In this document: in pieces, positions 58,704-64,000 of the stretch
Layout: the number at the start of each line of letters is the position of its first letter
Numbering within the stretch: position 1 is the stretch's first letter
From: Actinacidiphila glaucinigra
GTDB lineage: Bacteria; Actinomycetota; Actinomycetes; Streptomycetales; Streptomycetaceae
Length of the DNA: 64,000 nucleotides
Direction: 5' to 3'
NCBI RefSeq assembly: GCF_900188405.1
Contig: NZ_FZOF01000001.1
Coordinates: 248,001 to 312,000 of the forward strand
Notes under the pieces: model-generated
What the model was told of the DNA's origin: nothing
Seen by the model: the letters and a program-made list of their open reading frames with translations, nothing else
Database searches by the model: none
Program-made: the position numbers and the translations under genes

Positions 58704-60488
58704 TCAGGCGGTGTGCGCGTCCCGGCCCTTCTCCCAGCGGCTCGGGAAGGGGAAGTAGCTGTCGAGGAACGTCCGCACGCGGGAGCTGACCGTCTCGCGC
58801 AGGTCGGCGGGGGTGTCGGACTCGTTGAGGCAGAAGAAGTCGAAGCGGCGGGTGGCCAGGAGGTCGTCCAGCCTGGTCTCGGCGTCGGGGCGGGCGACGT
58901 CCACGTAGCGCAGCTTGTACTCGCCCGGGACGGCCCGTCCGGTCATCAGGGCGCGGTGGTGGTGGAAGCTGGCGCCCATGGCGATGTCCGTCGTCGCCCG
59001 GAACCGGGAACCGCTGGTGGCACGCACCTGCTCGGCGAAGTTCTCCTCGATGTCCCGCATGACGGAGCGCAGTTGCGGGTGCGGGGTGTGCATGAACTTG
59101 TTGGTGATCAGGCGCTCGTGGGCGTCCCAGAGCAGTGCGCGCACGTTCTTGCCGGCCGAGTTCGGTGCCGGTTCGTCGGCGTGCCCGGCGCCCAGCCCGA
59201 ACTGGAAGGGGGAGAAGGGCAGCTTGGCGATGCCGTTGGCGTAGAAGAACTGTTCGGCGGTGGCGGGGCGGCCGAGGAAGACGTCGTCGTTGAAGTACAG
59301 GTAGTGGTCCGACAGCCCGTCGATGTGGTGGAGCTGCGTGCCGATGGCGTGGGAGTTGAAGACCGGGAGCACGCTGGGATCGGCGAAGATCTCCTTGTGG
59401 TCCACGACCCGGACGCCCGGTGCCGAGGTGTCCAGCCAGGAGGGGGTCTGGCCGTCGGTGACGATGTGGATGTTGCGCACGAACGGCGCGTACATGTCCA
59501 GCGAGCGCAGGGAGTACATCAGCTCGTCGTGGCTGGCGAAGCGCGAGGCGCCGGACGCGAGGGCGTTGACGGTGCGGACGTTGCCGCCGGGGCGGTGCAG
59601 TTCGCGCTTGGCCGCCAGCTCGGGGTCCGCGCCGTCGACCCAGGTGTAGACGACGTCGATCGGGAAGGCGACCTCGTGGACACCGCGCCGGAAGAGGTCG
59701 CGGTAGGTGGGGTGGCTGCGCCCGGCCACGGTGCGGGTGGCGGGGACGCGGCCGTCGGCGGGTATCGCGTCCGCGACGGCGTTGGGGCGCGGGGCGATCA
59801 GCGCACCGGGCATCCGGGACTCGGGCAGCTGGGTCTTCAGGGTGCCCAGGCGCCACTTGGCGCGGGCCGCCTTCTCGAGGTCCTCGTCGGCGATCCTGGC
59901 GAGCAGCTCCTCGCCCTCCAGCCAGAACTCGACGTCGCAGCCCTGGGTGAGGTCGGAGAGGATCTGGCCGCCCGGGCCGAGCAGGATCTCCCCGAACCGC
60001 AGCACCCACTGCTTCTTGAGGAACGTCGGCAGGGAGCCGTCGATGTACGGGACGGCCTCGACGGGCCAGTCCATGTCCTTGTTGAACTTGGCGGCGTACA
60101 GCGGGGTGTCCGGGTACAGCTTGCGCATCGAGGACAGGAACGCCTTGCGGTCGTGCAGCCGTACGGCGACCACGTGGTTCATCGGGGAGCGGCTGGGGAT
60201 CAGCAGGTACTCCACGCCCGCTTCCTGCAGCGCGTCGGTGACCAGGTGCAGGTTGCGGGCCCGGGCCTCCGCGGCGTTGAACGAGGTCACCACACGGCCG
60301 TAGTAGGTGATGCCCTCGACCTCCAGCGGGCGCACGGCCGGATCGGCGGCGAGCATCGCCTGCCGCCGCGCCATGCGCTTGGCCTCCGCCGCGGCCTCCT
60401 TGCGGAGGGCGCGAGCCTCGGCCCGCCGGTCACGGACACGGGCGGGGACGAGACGCTTGGCGAGGGCGGGCGCAGGGGCAGCGGGCAT
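58704..60488 (-). CDS. Stealth-family exopolysaccharide phosphotransferase
   Basis: A 594-residue cytoplasmic protein. A basic N-terminal helix (1-50) precedes a variable domain (about 55-250). Stealth conserved region 1 is PIDVVYTWVDGADPEL (276-291), region 2 is SHDELMYSLRSL...FVRNIHIVTDGQTPSWL, region 3 is HAIGTQLHHIDGLSDHYLYFNDDVFLG, and region 4 is near SYFPFPSRWEK. Stealth proteins are hexose-1-phosphoryltransferases that make phosphodiester-linked capsules (for example meningococcal SacB). It should therefore link sugars by phosphate in the polymer of this locus. It sits between two LamG paralogue genes; the upstream gap is 385 bases. Confidence 0.93.
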   Translation of the reverse strand: MPAAPAPALAKRLVPARVRDRRAEARALRKEAAAEAKRMARRQAMLAADPAVRPLEVEGITYYGRVVTSFNAAEARARNLHLVTDALQEAGVEYLLIPSRSPMNHVVAVRLHDRKAFLSSMRKLYPDTPLYAAKFNKDMDWPVEAVPYIDGSLPTFLKKQWVLRFGEILLGPGGQILSDLTQGCDVEFWLEGEELLARIADEDLEKAARAKWRLGTLKTQLPESRMPGALIAPRPNAVADAIPADGRVPATRTVAGRSHPTYRDLFRRGVHEVAFPIDVVYTWVDGADPELAAKRELHRPGGNVRTVNALASGASRFASHDELMYSLRSLDMYAPFVRNIHIVTDGQTPSWLDTSAPGVRVVDHKEIFADPSVLPVFNSHAIGTQLHHIDGLSDHYLYFNDDVFLGRPATAEQFFYANGIAKLPFSPFQFGLGAGHADEPAPNSAGKNVRALLWDAHERLITNKFMHTPHPQLRSVMRDIEENFAEQVRATSGSRFRATTDIAMGASFHHHRALMTGRAVPGEYKLRYVDVARPDAETRLDDLLATRRFDFFCLNESDTPADLRETVSSRVRTFLDSYFPFPSRWEKGRDAHTA

Positions 60489-60873
60489 GGAGGGTCCCAG
60501 TTCTCGATGCGGTCATCCGCGGGCGGATGGACAAGGGTCGGATTGCAGCTGAACGACAGGATAATTGAGAATCCGGCCCGTAAACCCGGTGCCGCTTGTC
60601 ACGGCTCCGTGACATCCCAGGTCAGGACCTTCCCTGGAGCCGCTGTCCCCGAGGTGAAAGCGGAGGTAAAAGGGGAGGTAAAGGGGAATCTGCGCCATTG
60701 GTGCAGGTTGCACCTGCCCTCGGCGGCCGGGTGTGACTTTCTCCACACAATTCTTGTGAAGCGGAAATTCCGGTTCGGCGTGCGGGCGCGACGCACGTGC
60801 GGCCCCCGGCGGATCGGACACGATCATGGTGATCTGTCCCCGCCGGGGGCCGCAGGTGTCGGGCAGGACGCCG
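60489..60873. other. 385-base gap upstream of the Stealth gene
   Basis: No gene is supported. It is A/T-richer than the surroundings, with GGATAATTGAG at about 60560 (possible leftward -10 on the complementary strand) and three tandem 12-base units GAGGTRAAARSG at 60651-60686. The right part approaches the stop of LamG paralogue 3. Confidence 0.5.
60651..60686 (+). repeat. Three tandem 12-bp units
   Basis: GAGGTGAAAGCG, GAGGTAAAAGGG, GAGGTAAAGGGG. A purine-rich microsatellite-like run in the gap upstream of the Stealth gene. Confidence 0.8.
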
Positions 60874-63600
60874 CTACGAGCCGAAGGTGAGCACCAGCCG
60901 CGGCCCGTTCGCCTGGGACGCGGCCTGACGTGACCAAAGCCACATCGCGTCCGTGCCGGTACTCGTCAGCGCCAGGGCGTACGAGCCGCCCAGCGAGCCG
61001 CCGAGCTGGGAGACGTCCAGCGGCACCGTGTACGAGGTCGAGACCGTCGTCGCGCCGCTGAGCGTGCCCAGCACGGTCGAGGACAGCGCCGGCCGGCTGT
61101 TGTACGCGACCCCCGTCTCCGTCCACGCGCCCGTGACGGGCACGACGGAGACGGTGTCATTGGTGCCCGCCGTCGGGTCGCTGCTGGTCATGACCCGCAG
61201 CACGGCGCTCTTCAGCGTCTGGCCGGCCGGGGCCGGCGGCAGGCTGAAGCGCAGGTACGTCAGGTAGGCCGAGCTGCCGCGGACGGCCAGCGAGCCCGAG
61301 GTGCCGTAGTTGGCCGACGGGGCCCCGGCGTTGACGTAGGTGTCCTCGCCCGGGGTGAGCGTGGTGACGGTGTCGGCCGGCGCGCTGGCCAGGGTGAAGT
61401 GGTTGGCGACCTGGGCGGCCGTCAGCACGGACGGGTAGACGGCGGTCTCGTCGATCTGCCCGCTGAAGTAGCCGCTGGACGGCTGGTCCGGCCAGCCGTT
61501 GAGGTTGTCGCCGCCCGCCCGCCAGTAACCGGTGTAGTTCTCGTTGGAGGTCTGCGGGTTGCTGCCGACGAGCGTGCCGTCGACGTACATCTTCATGCCG
61601 TCGGCGCCCTGGGTGGCCACCACGTGGTGCCAGGCGCCGTTGTTGTAGGCGGCGCTGCTCGTGACGGTGTTGGTGGCGCCGGTGTAGACGCCGAAGACCA
61701 GCCGGCCGTTGTTGGTCATGTAGATGTGCTTGTCGTACTGGCTGCTGGTGCCGTTGGTGGTGTTGCCGAAGCCGACGATCTTGCCGCCCGAGGTCGTGGT
61801 CGTCCTGAACCACGACTCCACGCTGAAGGCGGCCGGACGCGGGTGGCTGCGGTCGCTGTAGACCCACTGGTCGGAGCCGTTGAAGCCGATCGCCGTGCTG
61901 GAACCGCTGACCGCCCCCGGGCTCTGGCGGTAGGACGGGCCGCCGACGTAGTCGCCGTTGTCGTCCGCGGGTGAGGCGTCGGCGGCGAAGGTGCCGCCGC
62001 TCTCGTCGTAGCGCCAGTAGAGGTTGGCGCCGTCGGAGAGCACCGCCGCGGCGTAGCTGTTGCTGCCGGAGGCCACGGTGGCCGTGGCGGTGGAGGAGAG
62101 CGGGCTGGTGTTGGTGCCGTCGCTCGCGCTGACCCGGTAGCTGTGGGTCGAGCCCACGGTCAGTCCGGTGTCGGTGAAGCTGAGCTGCGGCCGCACCCAC
62201 GGCAGCGAGTTGCCGGAGGTGGTGTACACCGGGGTGGACGAGCCGTCCCGGTAGACCCGGTACGTCAGCGCGCTGTCGTCGTCGTCCAGGCTCGCCTGCC
62301 AGCTCACCTTGACCTGCCCGGCCGCCAGGCTCGCCGCGCTCGCCTCGGGAGTGGTCGGGTTGCCGGTGTCGGGGCCGTTGGAGAAGCGGGTCAGGCCCTG
62401 CTGCGGGGCGCCCTGGACGGTGGTGAACTCGCCGCCCACCCAGAGGTAGTCCTTGCCGCCCGCGGACGACACGGACATCACCCGCGGGCCGATGCTCTCA
62501 CCGAGGCCGTCGTTGGTGTCCGGGAACCAGCCGAGCAGCTTCGGGTCGTCCACCGACTGCGCCAGCAGGTGCTTGCGCCGCTGGTTCGGGAAGGCGCCCA
62601 TGCTGCTGCAGTCGTGCGCGTGCGAACCGCTGTACAGCACCGTCTGGTAGACGGCGAGCGACTGCGTCGCGCCGAGGCAGGTGTCGCGCCAGCGCTGGTC
62701 GAAGTCGCTCAGGTCGAAGGCGGTGCGGCCGTCGAAGACACCGCCGCCGGTGCCCTCGTTGGCCACGTACAGGCCCGTCGCGTCGTCCGTGATGTCCTTG
62801 ACGACCGAGGTGGCCGGGAAGAATCCCACCGGGTACGCCTTCGTCAGCGCGCCGGTGCCGGTGTCGACGACCGCCAGGGCGTGCGAGTCGGCGCCGCCGA
62901 TGGTGTCGAAGTCACCGCCGATCATCACGTGGGAGCCGTCCCGGGCGGCCTGGACGGCCCGCCCCGGCTCGTCGCCCTGCGGGTCCCAGGCCTTCAGCGC
63001 CCCCGCAGTGGTCAGCGCGGCGAAGTACCGCCGGGACTGGCCGGCGACGGTGGTGAAGTCGCCGCCCATGTAGACGGTGTCCGCGGTCACGTCCAGCGCC
63101 CGTACGGTCGCGGAGATCCCCGGGTGGAAGGAGGCGACCGGCGTGCACGTCGCGATGTCGATGGCGGCCAGGCTGTTGACCTGGACGCCGTTGACGGAGC
63201 TGAAGTATCCACCCGCGTAGAGGGTGTCGCCGTCCGGCGAGACGGCCAGGGCGCGCACGGTTGCCGTGCTGCCCGGGCCGATCGTGAACGACAGGTGGCA
63301 GTCGGTCGGTGCGCCGGTCGCGGCGTCGAACGCCGCGAAGTTCACCGCGGACTGCTCGTTGGTGCCCGCGGCGCTGCCGGGCGGACGGACGGTGGAGAAG
63401 GTCCCGCCGGCGAAGACGACCCCCTCCGACTGGGCCATCGCCCAGACGATGCCGTTGGTCTGCCAGGTCGGGAGTTCGTCCGCGGTCATCGCCACCGGCG
63501 GGGTGAGCGCGGTCGCGGCCGGAGCCGCGGCCACCCCCATCCCCGCCAGAGCCCCCGCCACCAGTGTCCCGGCGGCGGTCATCGCCCCAAGTCTTCGCAT
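60874..63600 (-). CDS. Secreted beta-propeller / FN3 / LamG / DNRLRE protein, paralogue 3
   Basis: A 908-residue protein with the same order of modules as paralogue 2: signal peptide (RRLGAMTAAGTLVAGALAG), propeller (GGTFSTVRPPG, VRALAVSPDGDTLYAGGYFSSVNG, LDVTADTVYMGGDFTTVAGQ), FN3 (VKVSWQASLDDDDSALTYRVYRDG), LamG (FSVESWFRTTTTSGGKIVGFG, WHHVVATQGADGMKMYVDGTL) and DNRLRE (TPGEDTYVNAGAPSANYGTSG). Paralogues 2 and 3 are the most alike, sharing long identical stretches in the DNRLRE module. It has the same upstream element and leader layout as paralogue 1. It lies between the Stealth and gmd-like genes. Confidence 0.88.
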   Translation of the reverse strand: MRRLGAMTAAGTLVAGALAGMGVAAAPAATALTPPVAMTADELPTWQTNGIVWAMAQSEGVVFAGGTFSTVRPPGSAAGTNEQSAVNFAAFDAATGAPTDCHLSFTIGPGSTATVRALAVSPDGDTLYAGGYFSSVNGVQVNSLAAIDIATCTPVASFHPGISATVRALDVTADTVYMGGDFTTVAGQSRRYFAALTTAGALKAWDPQGDEPGRAVQAARDGSHVMIGGDFDTIGGADSHALAVVDTGTGALTKAYPVGFFPATSVVKDITDDATGLYVANEGTGGGVFDGRTAFDLSDFDQRWRDTCLGATQSLAVYQTVLYSGSHAHDCSSMGAFPNQRRKHLLAQSVDDPKLLGWFPDTNDGLGESIGPRVMSVSSAGGKDYLWVGGEFTTVQGAPQQGLTRFSNGPDTGNPTTPEASAASLAAGQVKVSWQASLDDDDSALTYRVYRDGSSTPVYTTSGNSLPWVRPQLSFTDTGLTVGSTHSYRVSASDGTNTSPLSSTATATVASGSNSYAAAVLSDGANLYWRYDESGGTFAADASPADDNGDYVGGPSYRQSPGAVSGSSTAIGFNGSDQWVYSDRSHPRPAAFSVESWFRTTTTSGGKIVGFGNTTNGTSSQYDKHIYMTNNGRLVFGVYTGATNTVTSSAAYNNGAWHHVVATQGADGMKMYVDGTLVGSNPQTSNENYTGYWRAGGDNLNGWPDQPSSGYFSGQIDETAVYPSVLTAAQVANHFTLASAPADTVTTLTPGEDTYVNAGAPSANYGTSGSLAVRGSSAYLTYLRFSLPPAPAGQTLKSAVLRVMTSSDPTAGTNDTVSVVPVTGAWTETGVAYNSRPALSSTVLGTLSGATTVSTSYTVPLDVSQLGGSLGGSYALALTSTGTDAMWLWSRQAASQANGPRLVLTFGS

Positions 63601-63690
63601 GTGCCCCCCAAGGCCTCACTCGTGCACAAGCGGCCCATTCGCCCGCCTGTGGACGGCAGCGTAGGGGGATGTGAAGCTCCTCACGTGAAA

Positions 63691-63711
63691 GTTTGACGAA
63701 ATTGTGTTCAC
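63691..63711 (-). promoter_or_regulatory. Conserved upstream element of LamG paralogue 3
   Basis: Same 21-base pattern as 55839-55859 (17 of 21 identical), 91 bases upstream of the paralogue 3 start codon; the other gene has it at 90 bases. It is A/T-rich in a GC-rich background, suggesting a promoter or activator site shared by the two genes. Confidence 0.55.
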
Positions 63712-63765
63712 TCTTGGCTCGACCGGTCGTTGCCAGGGCTTAACTCGGCATCCCCCGGCGCGTGT

Positions 63766-64000
63766 TCAGCGGTCGATGCGCACGGTCACGCCGGCGAGCT
63801 GGTCCTCGACCTGCTTGCGGTCGGCGTCGACCATGATCCGGGCCAGCTCGTCGACCCGCACGGAGGGCTTCCAGCCGAGCAGTTCCTCCGCCTTGCTCGC
63901 GTCGCCGATCAGGGCGTCGACCTCGCTGGGGCGCTCGTACTTGGGGTCGTAGCGGACGTACTCCGCCCAGTCGAGGTCCACGTGCGCGAAGGCGGTCTCC
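63766..64000 (-). CDS. gmd: C-terminal end of GDP-mannose 4,6-dehydratase (cut by window edge)
   Basis: The last 77 residues are in the window, reading ETAFAHVDLDWAEYVRYDPKYERPSEVDALIGDASKAEELLGWKP and ending VTVRIDR. YVRYDP-x-Y-x-RP-x-EVD-x-L-x-GD-x-x-KA-x-x-LGWKP is the characteristic C-terminus of Gmd, an extended SDR that turns GDP-mannose into GDP-4-keto-6-deoxymannose, precursor of GDP-fucose and GDP-rhamnose. Its presence supports a 6-deoxyhexose in the polymer and fits the WcaI-like transferase. It runs in the same direction as the LamG gene, 165 bases away. Confidence 0.9.
   Translation of the reverse strand, partial: ETAFAHVDLDWAEYVRYDPKYERPSEVDALIGDASKAEELLGWKPSVRVDELARIMVDADRKQVEDQLAGVTVRIDR

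Noticed and set aside
1..64000. CRISPR arrays, tRNA/rRNA genes, insertion sequences
   Set aside because: No regularly spaced repeats, no cloverleaf with a conserved T-loop, no rRNA segments and no transposase motif could be found by reading.

Overview
The window is high-GC actinobacterial DNA. Strong G/C at third codon positions, frequent GTG starts, purine-rich ribosome binding sites, many 1-4 base ATGA/GTGA gene overlaps, a type-A RNase P RNA, and the run Nif3 / zinc-ribbon / RNase H-phosphatase / Eda / YaaA / RNB all point to Streptomyces or a close relative. I see no rRNA, tRNA, CRISPR array, insertion sequence or prophage gene.

Layout. 1-6.6 kb: the start of a cell-wall amidase, a methyltransferase, an ECF sigma factor with a C-terminal extension, an acetyltransferase, and an ABC exporter / two-component operon. 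6.7-9.7 kb: a MaoC hydratase, zinc alcohol dehydrogenase and Hsd4A-like SDR operon behind a KstR-type palindrome. 9.7-18.7 kb: conserved housekeeping genes, interrupted by a 1.3-kb repeat-rich gap that holds a frameshifted galactokinase remnant, and ending with rnpB. 18.7-26.2 kb: a divergent XRE-TPR regulator facing a four-gene operon of HSPA12-like Hsp70, a GrpE-like coiled-coil protein, a second coiled-coil protein and a patatin phospholipase. I regard this as the best candidate for an undescribed system. 26.4-31 kb: a membrane protein, an acyltransferase and a MatB-like polysaccharide deacetylase/glycosyltransferase operon. 31-43.5 kb: SDR, pterin dehydratase, PhoD phosphatase, Gfo/Idh oxidoreductase, Bcr/CflA exporter, serine hydrolase, GAF-PAS-GAF-SpoIIE phosphatase, CDP-alcohol phosphatidyltransferase and a divergent methionyl-tRNA synthetase paralogue.

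43.7-64 kb is a surface-polysaccharide locus. It holds a flippase, a chain-length/BY-kinase-like protein with a decayed ATP site, two GT4 and one GT2 glycosyltransferases, a nucleotidylyltransferase, a polymerase-like membrane protein, a WcaF-type acetyltransferase, a Stealth phosphotransferase and the end of GDP-mannose 4,6-dehydratase. Interleaved with these are three large secreted beta-propeller / FN3 / LamG paralogues and a lipoprotein. Together they could make, export and decorate a surface glycan and display partner proteins; this joint function is inferred from gene content and overlapping gene order only.
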